A DNA stretch of 9,681 nucleotides from CAZOLI01 sp964580675 (GTDB lineage: Bacteria; Planctomycetota; MHYJ01; CAYXQY01): positions 1 to 9,681 of the forward strand of contig CAZOLI010000074.1 of assembly GCA_964580675.1 (NCBI GenBank), written 5' to 3'. A program made the position numbers and the translations under genes. The number at the start of each line of letters is the position of its first letter. Position 1 is the first letter of the stretch. Below, one piece after another: positions 1 through 5,253 of the stretch. The notes beneath the pieces are model-generated. The model searched no databases and was not told the DNA's origin. It saw nothing but the letters and a program-made list of their open reading frames with translations.

Positions 1-22
1 CCTGCCTTCCTCAGGACGTCGT

Positions 23-50
23 CCGGTCGTGGCTCCGTCTCTGGTGAAAA
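23..50 (+). repeat. Degenerate copy of dispersed REP-like element (copy 3)
   Basis: These 28 bases match 6008-6035 at 23 of 28 positions when aligned by eye. The shared core is GGCTCCG followed by TGGTGAAA. The first stem of the better copies (GTCGG/CCGAC) is broken here by two changes, so this copy looks decayed or cut short. It is followed by a run of nine A residues. Confidence 0.5.
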
Positions 51-80
51 AAAAATCCCCCTCCCTTCCACATGGACACC

Positions 81-115
81 TTACACATTACTCCTCACTC
101 CTTACTCCTTACTCG
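81..115 (+). repeat. Short heptanucleotide tandem array, TNACTCC family (array 1)
   Basis: Five consecutive 7-base units in phase: TTACACA, TCC-ended TTACTCC, TCACTCC, TTACTCC and TTACTCG. The same unit forms a longer array at 278-340. No coding function is likely. It lies beyond the 3' end of the minus-strand operon. Confidence 0.8.
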
Positions 116-144
116 AAACGCTCCTGGATCGTAACGTATGCTCG

Positions 145-180
145 TCTCTTTATCTTTATCCTTATCTTTATCTTCATCTA
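145..180 (+). repeat. Hexanucleotide tandem array, consensus TATCTT
   Basis: Six consecutive 6-base units: TCTCTT, TATCTT, TATCCT, TATCTT, TATCTT and CATCTA. It is a strongly pyrimidine-biased tract directly before the hairpin at 180-196. It could be read as six dipeptides in several frames, but no gene is supported here. Confidence 0.75.
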
Positions 181-196
181 CGGTCCGAAGGACCGT
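180..196. other. Perfect 7-bp GC-rich hairpin
   Basis: ACGGTCC, loop GAA, then GGACCGT: a perfect inverted repeat. It lies downstream of the minus-strand operon (about 150 bp past its stop), so it could end or protect that transcript. However, neither strand has a U-run behind the stem, so it is not a typical intrinsic terminator. Confidence 0.55.
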
Positions 197-200
197 TTGC

Positions 201-271
201 CCGCTCCGTTACCGTCGGGGCTCCGGCTTTGGGGACAACGTTTTCCTTCGCCCCAACGAAACGATCATACC
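201..271 (+). repeat. Dispersed REP-like element, copy A
   Basis: About 70 bases that align with 5997-6074 at roughly three quarters of positions. The order of parts is the same in both: pyrimidine-rich lead, GTCGG-GGCT-CCGGC hairpin (214-227, one G-U pair), CTTTGG, a CGTTTTCCTTC spacer and CCCCAACG. TTGGGG (229-234) can pair with CCCCAA (251-256). The element stands in intergenic DNA next to heptamer arrays, as REP/BIME-type elements often do. No transposase lies nearby, so mobility is inference only. Confidence 0.65.
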
Positions 272-277
272 TTATCC

Positions 278-340
278 TCACTCCTTACTCCTGACTCATT
301 ACTCATCACTCCTTACTCCTCACTGACCACTCCTTACTGA
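278..340 (+). repeat. Heptanucleotide tandem array, TNACTCC family (array 2)
   Basis: Nine consecutive 7-base units in perfect phase: TCACTCC, TTACTCC, TGACTCA, TTACTCA, TCACTCC, TTACTCC, TCACTGA, CCACTCC and TTACTGA. A damaged unit (TTATCC) precedes them. Read on the minus strand the unit is GGAGTNA. The array starts only 7 bases after the stop codon of the SPL-like gene, so it would form the first part of the operon's 3' UTR. It resembles the short tandemly repeated heptamers (STRR) known from cyanobacteria in form, not in sequence. Confidence 0.85.
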
Positions 341-347
341 TTGCGCC

Positions 348-1343
348 CTAAATTGGGTGTGCCGGAAAGTACACGTCCTCCGGCACGTATTCCCGGAGCC
401 GTTCCCGGCAAAAGTCCATCATCTCCTCCTCGAGATCCCTCCGGTAGGACACCATCCCTTCTTCCTCCGCCAGGTCCGCCGAGAACAGCGGTTCCTCCGG
501 GTACAGGTCAAACATGGATTTATACATCTCTTTCGGCAGGCGAAAGGGACCGAACGTCACCGAGTGCACGTCTTCCGCTCGAACCCGGTCAAACACACTC
601 CGGAACAAATTCTCGTACCGTTCCCGGAAATTCTGGCTGTAAATTAGCGGATCAAACCGGATCCCGAGGGTCCATCCCTCCTTCTGCAGCGTCTCCATCG
701 CCCGGATCCGTTCCTCGACCGGCGGGGCGCCGTGTTCCAGTTCCTCCGCCACGGCCGGCGGTGTCAGGCTCCAGGCCACCACGCAGCGATCGAAGGGCTC
801 CTGTTCCCGCAGCGTGTCCAGTTTCACGCTTTTGGTCCGCAGTTCCACCCACCCTCGATCGAGGTCGCGGAAGAACGGAAGAAACGATCCGGAAAATTCC
901 GTTATTTCGTCAAGCACGAGACTGTCGTTGACGTGTCCCGAAAAAAAGTACGGTTCTTTCCCCCCGGTCTCCACCGCATCCCGAATGGCCGTCTGAAAAT
1001 CGTCGTAATTTACGAACACAACGTAGTGGGCGGAATCGTACATCCCCTGGAGGAAACAGTAACGACAATCATAAAGACAGTTCATCATGTGGGAGAAGTA
1101 GTAGTACCGGTGCGGTGGGGACAATTCGCAGTACTCCGGTGCTTCCAGCACAAAATTCTCGTGTTTGCGCGCGAGGATCAGCGCCGGATTGTTCTTCTGG
1201 AGCCGGAAATTCTGGGATTTCCGGTTGAACACCTCCCCGTACCGTTCACAGGTTAGCACGTCGGCCTCCGGAAACCGTTCCCGGATAGAGGCCGTCCGGG
1301 GATGGTCCGTGACATCCTCTTCGACGTAAATGCGATCAATCAT
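348..1343 (-). CDS. Spore photoproduct lyase-like radical SAM protein
   Basis: A 331-residue radical SAM enzyme of the spore photoproduct lyase (SplB, COG1533) family, close to the 342 residues of the Bacillus enzyme. The cluster motif is CLYDCRYCFLQG with cysteines 89, 93 and 96 (CX3CX2C), which hold a [4Fe-4S] cluster that cleaves S-adenosylmethionine. True SPL reverts the thymine dimer 5-thyminyl-5,6-dihydrothymine in spore DNA and uses a second cysteine (Bacillus Cys141) as H-atom donor. The aligned stretch here, FFSGHVNDS, has His137 in that place (codon 933-935), so the substrate or quenching step is probably different. Nothing in the window suggests sporulation. The chosen ATG gives the usual MID-IYVEE opening and overlaps the upstream stop by 8 bp. 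An ATG at 1367 and a TTG at 1370 are in frame but less likely. No Shine-Dalgarno site is visible; translational coupling is likely. Last gene of a three-gene operon. Confidence 0.88.
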   Translation of the reverse strand: MIDRIYVEEDVTDHPRTASIRERFPEADVLTCERYGEVFNRKSQNFRLQKNNPALILARKHENFVLEAPEYCELSPPHRYYYFSHMMNCLYDCRYCFLQGMYDSAHYVVFVNYDDFQTAIRDAVETGGKEPYFFSGHVNDSLVLDEITEFSGSFLPFFRDLDRGWVELRTKSVKLDTLREQEPFDRCVVAWSLTPPAVAEELEHGAPPVEERIRAMETLQKEGWTLGIRFDPLIYSQNFRERYENLFRSVFDRVRAEDVHSVTFGPFRLPKEMYKSMFDLYPEEPLFSADLAEEEGMVSYRRDLEEEMMDFCRERLREYVPEDVYFPAHPI

Positions 1344-2178
1344 CGGCGTTTGCGTCGGAACCGTCATCAAACGAAAGGGTGAACTGTTCGACGCGGTGCC
1401 GAAGCGTCTCCAGAATTTTTGACGCGGAGCCGGCGTCCCCCAGGGTCTCCGGATTCACCGGATCCCCGTCCTGGACCGCGCGAGCCTGTTTCAGCAGCCG
1501 AACCAACATCCGCTCCTGCGTGACGGAAAAATTGGCTTTCCGGAGAATCTCGTCCGTTTCCGGAGGGGCCGACGTCGCCCGGCGGACGCCGTCGGACACG
1601 TCCTCGAGATCGTCCAGCAGGGATCGAATGACCGTTACGTGGTCGGCCATCAAATCCCGGACCGTCTCCCGGTCCAGCTGATCGGGCGTTCGGTTCCGGT
1701 TGTCCGAAATGACTTTGTACACGTGTACCAGTTCCGCGGTCGAGAAGCGCAGAGCGGTCGGGTAAAATCCGGTGGCTTCCATGTCGTACACCCATTCACC
1801 GGGGTACTCCGTCTCGGGCACCGGCACGGTCTTCACCTCACATAGCGGATGAGGCAGGTCAACGGGAGGCTGAGGAAACCAGGAATCACCGGTTTCCTCG
1901 TCCTGAATTTTTCCCGCCACCCGACCGGAACCAATTGACAGGTCCCGGTGACCGGCGATGCCCGCATTTAACCAGACGTGGTCATCCTCGTCCCCACTGA
2001 CCTGCTGAAGATACGCCGTTGCGGAGGCCGCGGACACTTTCCCTGTGCCGGACACCACCAGATAAACATCGTCTCCTCGATAAAGCCGGTACGGCCGGTC
2101 CTCCCGGATGCCGGAGAGAGAGAATTCATCAATGAAGGGATCCGCCTCAAACTGTGTGGCAACGACAAGGCATTTCAT
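1336..2178 (-). CDS. Nucleoside phosphorylase/nucleosidase-fold protein (MTA/SAH nucleosidase-like)
   Basis: A 280-residue protein whose first 160 residues follow the PNP/UDP/MTAN fold. Visible blocks are TQFEADPF (Glu11), VSGTGKVSAASATAYL (42-56), LNAGIAG (70-76), YDMEATGFY (131-139, Glu134) and VYKVISDN (153-160, Asp159). Glu11, Glu134 and Asp159 fit the catalytic Glu12, Glu174 and Asp197 of E. coli MTA/SAH nucleosidase, so it is probably active. Known family members cleave the glycosidic bond of MTA, SAH or 5'-deoxyadenosine, or phosphorolyse nucleosides. The part between the glycine block and the DME block is about 45 residues, much shorter than in MTAN. About 120 residues after Asp159 form a polar, probably helical extension. 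The ATG overlaps the stop of the ligase gene as ATGA, and the 3' end overlaps the SPL-like gene, so the three are cotranslated. Exact substrate unknown. Confidence 0.75.
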   Translation of the reverse strand: MKCLVVATQFEADPFIDEFSLSGIREDRPYRLYRGDDVYLVVSGTGKVSAASATAYLQQVSGDEDDHVWLNAGIAGHRDLSIGSGRVAGKIQDEETGDSWFPQPPVDLPHPLCEVKTVPVPETEYPGEWVYDMEATGFYPTALRFSTAELVHVYKVISDNRNRTPDQLDRETVRDLMADHVTVIRSLLDDLEDVSDGVRRATSAPPETDEILRKANFSVTQERMLVRLLKQARAVQDGDPVNPETLGDAGSASKILETLRHRVEQFTLSFDDGSDANADD

Positions 2179-4028
2179 GATGAATCAACGGTTGATTCGG
2201 TTTCTTCTTCCCGCTCCTCCGTTTCTGAATCCTCGTCCCCTTCCCCCTGGTACATCTCCTCGACCAGATCACCGAACTTCTCCTTCAGTACATGGCGTCG
2301 AATCTTCATGGTGGGGGTCAGATCCCCCTTTTTCACGGTTAATTTTTCCGGAAGCAGCCGGAATTCCTTGATCTGTTCGTACTCCGCCCAGTCGGATTGG
2401 ATTTCATCCACCTCCTCCCGAATCAGTTCCCGGACCGGCTCCAGGCGAACCAGTTCACGTCGCGGGCCGAAGGAGAGATCCCGGTTCTCCGCCCACTTCT
2501 GCACCTCGTCAAAATCCACCTGAATCAGCGCGGAGACAAAATTCCGATTATGACCGAGGAGCACGGCGTGTTCGACGAACCGCGACTGGCGTAGTTCCTG
2601 TTCCAGAGGCTGGGGAACAATGTTCTCCCCCCAGGACGTGATAATGGAATACTTCGCCCGCCCCTTAATTTTCAGGTTGCCCTCCTCGTCAAATTCGCCC
2701 AGGTCCCCCGTATGAAACCAGCCGTCCCGAAGGGCTTCCACGGATTCCTCGTATTTTCGGTAGTAACCCTTCATCATGTTGGGACCACGACAGAGTATTT
2801 CACCGTTTTCGTTCAGTTTGACCTCCACGTTCGGCACCGGTTTGCCCACGGTACCGGGACGGATTTCCCTCGGTCGGTTCAGGGCCACGACCGGCGACAT
2901 CTCCGTCATGCCGTATCCCTCGAGGATCGGAACTGAAAGCGACAGGAAAAACCGACACACGGATTCATCCAGCGCCGCCCCGCCGCTAACCGCCATCCGA
3001 AGATTGCCCCCCAGCGCGGAGCGAATCGGCCGCAGTATCAACGTGTTGGCCAGCCACCGTTTGAACCGGAGCCAGGGATCCAGCGGTTTTCCTTCAATTC
3101 GATACTGTGCCGTTGCCTGATACCCCGCGTTGGTCGCCCACCGAAATAGCGTACGACGGAGAAACCCGGCATCCGCCAGGCGGGATTCCACCTTGTTCTT
3201 CATCTTTTCAAACAGCCGGGGCACACTCGCCATGATGGTTGGCTGAACTTCCTTGAGGTCCTCCGTGATGGTGTCCGGACTGCCGTAGGCAATGCGGGAC
3301 CCGCAGTAGAAATAGGCGTAGTCCACCATCCGTTCAAAAGCGTGTGAAAGGGGTAGAAACGAAAGCCCGAGGTCGTCCTCGCGGAACTGCACCACCTCGT
3401 GACTGGACGCAATGTTGGTCACCAGGTTGTGGTGCGTGAGCATGACGCCTTTCGGATCCCCCGTTGTTCCGGAGGTGTAAATCAGTGTTGCCAGATCGTC
3501 CGGCCGGACTTCCGAGACCCGCTGTTCCCAGAACGAGGAATGATCCGCATCCCGGCTGGAACCGTTATCGAGAAATTTCTCCTCCCCAACGACCACTTCG
3601 CCTTCGTACTCGGACGCCGGGTCCAGAACAATAATTCTCTTGAGATCCCCCATCCCGTCAAGACCCTTCTTCACTTTCGTCAGGAGTTTTTCGTTGCTGA
3701 CGATCAGGTGGGTGGACTCACTATCCCGCAGCACATATCCCGTTTGCTCGGGAGACATGTTGGCATGAATCGGCACAGTGGAAGCCCCCAAACCCAGAAT
3801 GGCAAAATCATACAGGTGCCACTCCGGCCGGTTTTCACTGATCAGCGCGATGGAGGAATCCGGTTCGACCCCGGCCTCGTGCAACCGTTTCGCGCGGTGC
3901 TTGACGGCATCCTCAAAATCCTCAACCGTCATGTGCGTCCACTCCCCGTCACGGTCCCTGTACTGCAATAACTCGCGGTCCGAATCCTGCTCGCAGACGT
4001 CGGAGAAAATGTCAGGAATGATGTCCAT
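2175..4028 (-). CDS. Long-chain fatty acid-CoA ligase (AMP-forming)
   Basis: A 617-residue adenylate-forming enzyme that activates fatty acids to acyl-CoA through an acyl-AMP, supplying beta-oxidation or lipid synthesis. Motifs in order: P-loop IYTSGTTGDPKG (183-194), EGYGMTEMSP (370-379), HTGDLGEFDEEG (439-450), hinge and A8 region KGRAKYSIITSWGENIVPQP (455-474) and TPTMKIRRHV (571-580) with the likely catalytic Lys575. The length and the GENIVPQP form fit the long FadD15/FAA-type group, not the 560-residue FadD of E. coli. A 23-residue acidic tail (595-617) is unusual. The ATG at 4028 was chosen because the protein then starts like family members. A TTG at 4106 would add 26 Pro/Gly/Ser-rich residues and lies directly on GGAGG with no spacing. 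First gene of the operon with the nucleosidase-like and SPL-like genes. No Shine-Dalgarno site is seen before 4028. Confidence 0.92.
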   Translation of the reverse strand: MDIIPDIFSDVCEQDSDRELLQYRDRDGEWTHMTVEDFEDAVKHRAKRLHEAGVEPDSSIALISENRPEWHLYDFAILGLGASTVPIHANMSPEQTGYVLRDSESTHLIVSNEKLLTKVKKGLDGMGDLKRIIVLDPASEYEGEVVVGEEKFLDNGSSRDADHSSFWEQRVSEVRPDDLATLIYTSGTTGDPKGVMLTHHNLVTNIASSHEVVQFREDDLGLSFLPLSHAFERMVDYAYFYCGSRIAYGSPDTITEDLKEVQPTIMASVPRLFEKMKNKVESRLADAGFLRRTLFRWATNAGYQATAQYRIEGKPLDPWLRFKRWLANTLILRPIRSALGGNLRMAVSGGAALDESVCRFFLSLSVPILEGYGMTEMSPVVALNRPREIRPGTVGKPVPNVEVKLNENGEILCRGPNMMKGYYRKYEESVEALRDGWFHTGDLGEFDEEGNLKIKGRAKYSIITSWGENIVPQPLEQELRQSRFVEHAVLLGHNRNFVSALIQVDFDEVQKWAENRDLSFGPRRELVRLEPVRELIREEVDEIQSDWAEYEQIKEFRLLPEKLTVKKGDLTPTMKIRRHVLKEKFGDLVEEMYQGEGDEDSETEEREEETESTVDSS

Positions 4029-4106
4029 GGCGGTTGATGCAGGTTTCGTTCGGCCAAACGGTGAACCGCCTTCCGGCGACCGGGGCGGCGGGACTTTCTG
4101 AAACAA

Positions 4107-4124
4107 CCTCCGGTACTCCGGAGG
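4107..4124. other. Perfect 7-bp hairpin in the acyl-CoA ligase leader
   Basis: CCTCCGG, loop TACT, CCGGAGG: a perfect GC-rich inverted repeat 79 bp upstream of the ligase ATG. On the minus strand its second arm contains GGAGG. No reading frame begins at a proper distance from it, so a role in translation control is not shown. It may simply be a transcript structure. Confidence 0.45.
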
Positions 4125-4169
4125 AGCCGAACCAATCCGGAACGTCGGAACCTCCCCGGGCTATTCCGG

Positions 4170-4184
4170 TTAACTGATCGTTAA
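4170..4184. promoter_or_regulatory. Palindrome, possible operator upstream of the acyl-CoA ligase operon
   Basis: TTAAC-TGATC-GTTAA is a perfect 5-bp dyad around a 5-bp centre, about 142 bp before the ligase ATG. Fatty-acid genes are often under dimeric repressors (FadR, TetR types) that bind such dyads. The sequence matches no operator I know, so this is a weak candidate. Confidence 0.25.
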
Positions 4185-4733
4185 ACACACGAATCACGGT
4201 GAACAGGCGTCCAGCGTCGGAACCGGCCTGATGAACGAATGAAGGGGTTCGCCGGCTTGCTCCGGATAACGGCGAGCGCGCGAACGGAATGTTAAATGCA
4301 ATAATAGATCTTCATGAAGTACACGAACTGCATTCCCCAGGACCCGGAGGACAGGACCGAAAGGAAGCAGTGATTTATGTAGTTATATACTTTCATGAAC
4401 GTTCCGTCGTTTTGAGGTCAGAAACGTCTCCAGGCGAGGCCGCTCAGACGTATGTATCGGCACCTGTGTCCTTCATTCTTTACAATATCAGCTCGTGGAG
4501 ACAATTCCAGAAAATTGTCGGGAAAATCCCTTTTTTCAACGTTGTTTACAGAATATACCGGTTCTGCCATTGTATATCAAGTGATTTCCCCGAAATGTCG
4601 GTCTGTGTTCCTCTCGGCGGTACTGCGCCGGAAACCTGCCCCTTCCTGACGTTAAATTGCTCTGTTGGGAAACGGGTATCTCAACCATCCGTAAAACATT
4701 CCTCTTAAATAATGTTGTTTGTATTTATTGTAA

Positions 4734-4805
4734 ACGGAGGAAGCGAACGGTGAAGAAGAGGGTTGCCCCTTCGTTCGATCCATTGTATCCCGTCCATTTT
4801 TTTTG
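4734..4805 (+). repeat. Diverged direct repeat, first copy
   Basis: Begins with ACGGAGGAAGCG and ends with TCCCGTCCA plus a T-run. The second copy (4973-5045) has the same two end blocks at the same distance (54-55 bp) and a similar interior (GAAGAAGAGGGTTG against GAAAGAAGGCAGTTG). The period is 239-240 bp. It looks like an old duplication or two insertions of one element. Confidence 0.5.
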
Positions 4806-4828
4806 AAAACAGATTATTGACCGGCTTT

Positions 4829-4852
4829 ACGGGATGTTCAGGATTAACAGGA
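4829..4852 (+). repeat. CAGGATTnACAGGA-type repeat, left arm of an inverted pair
   Basis: Reads ACGGGAT, three bases, then CAGGATTAACAGGA. Its reverse complement partner at 5010-5033 agrees at 20 of 24 positions. Repeats of this kind, with GGATT and ACAGG alternating, are scattered through intergenic DNA of many environmental bacteria. Confidence 0.55.
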
Positions 4853-4898
4853 GGACGATAATCCAGTTGATCATCCGACCCATGGACCAGGCCCTTTC

Positions 4899-4918
4899 AA
4901 ATTTTCGATAGAAAATTT
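4899..4918. other. Perfect 8-bp AT-rich palindrome with 4-base loop
   Basis: AAATTTTC, loop GATA, GAAAATTT, then TTTCTT on the plus strand. The stem has only one G-C pair, so it would be a weak terminator. It could also be a protein-binding dyad. Confidence 0.45.
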
Positions 4919-4941
4919 TTTCTTCCGGCGGTTCCGGAGGA

Positions 4942-4971
4942 GAAATCGGAAGGCAAACGGCTTCCGGTTTC
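4942..4971. other. 11-bp hairpin
   Basis: GAAATCGGAAG pairs with CTTCCGGTTTC around the 8-base loop GCAAACGG, with one G-U pair on the plus-strand RNA. It is the longest stem seen in the window. No U-run follows on either strand, so it is not an intrinsic terminator. It lies between the two arms of the 4829/5010 inverted repeat. Confidence 0.55.
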
Positions 4972-4972
4972 G

Positions 4973-5045
4973 ACGGAGGAAGCGCCCTGGAAAGAAGGCA
5001 GTTGTACAATCCTGTCAATCCTGTTGATCCCGTCCAATTTTCTTT
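4973..5045 (+). repeat. Diverged direct repeat, second copy
   Basis: Partner of 4734-4805: ACGGAGGAAGCG at 4973-4984, TCCCGTCCA at 5028-5036, then a T-rich end. In this copy the interior contains the CAGGATTnACAGGA-type repeat (on the minus strand), which the first copy lacks at that position. Confidence 0.5.
5010..5033 (-). repeat. CAGGATTnACAGGA-type repeat, right arm of an inverted pair
   Basis: On the minus strand it reads ACGGGAT, three bases, then CAGGATTGACAGGA, matching 4829-4852 at 20 of 24 positions in inverted orientation. The arms are 157 bp apart. Confidence 0.55.
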
Positions 5046-5202
5046 TTGTTAATAGTTTTTTACAGTACAAGTTAGTTCGTCATCTCACAAACCCGCTCTT
5101 CTGCGGTTTGTTGGGCTCCAATTCCATGCAGAACCCCCCGGTCGCGGTTCCAAAGAAGCACCCTATTTTTTTCAGTCGAGGTCCATCTACAGGTTCAAAT
5201 GG

Positions 5203-5217
5203 AACAGGAGACCTGTT
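5203..5217. other. 6-bp hairpin upstream of the membrane protein gene
   Basis: AACAGG, loop AGA, CCTGTT, 36 bp before the ATG at 5254. A competing pairing, ACAGGT (5189-5194) with ACCTGT (5211-5216), is possible, so two alternative leader structures exist on paper. Confidence 0.35.
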
Positions 5218-5253
5218 AGGGTATGATGCAAGCAAAATCCACCGAAAAATACC

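Larger units (their letters stand above)
4185..5253. other. Long intergenic region without a convincing gene
   Basis: Divergent region between the minus-strand operon and the plus-strand membrane protein. Its base composition is AT-richer than the genes on both sides. The reading frames present (for example 4289-4708 plus and 4827-5018 minus) have no family features and lack the Asp/Glu-rich composition of the real proteins. The first half (4185-4730) shows no repeats beyond a 6-bp stem around 4243 and 4273 (TCGCCG/CGGCGA). The second half holds the direct repeat, inverted repeat and hairpins listed separately. Promoters for both flanking genes should lie here, but none stands out. Confidence 0.6.

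Noticed and set aside
180..196. Intrinsic terminator of the three-gene operon.
   Set aside because: Stem is good but no U-run follows on the minus strand.
81..340. CRISPR array from the regular repeats.
   Set aside because: Units are 6-7 bases with no spacers and no cas genes; these are simple tandem repeats.
29..340. Plus-strand frame of 103 residues.
   Set aside because: Made wholly of heptamer, hexamer and REP-like DNA; no protein-like features.
4029..4106. N-terminal extension of the acyl-CoA ligase from a TTG.
   Set aside because: GGAGG touches the TTG, the extra 26 residues are low in complexity, and the family starts at the ATG 4028.
4289..4708. Plus-strand frame of 139 residues in the long spacer.
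   Set aside because: No domain, Cys-rich end, no ribosome binding site, composition unlike the real proteins here.
5203..5217. Cobalamin riboswitch: CAGGAGACCTG equals the core of the B12 box.
   Set aside because: None of the other conserved parts (GCCACTG, the AGGGAA block, the receptor stems) is found upstream. The match is explained by a short palindrome.
5185..5220. tRNA T-arm, because of GGTTCAAAT.
   Set aside because: No acceptor, D or anticodon arm can be formed around it.
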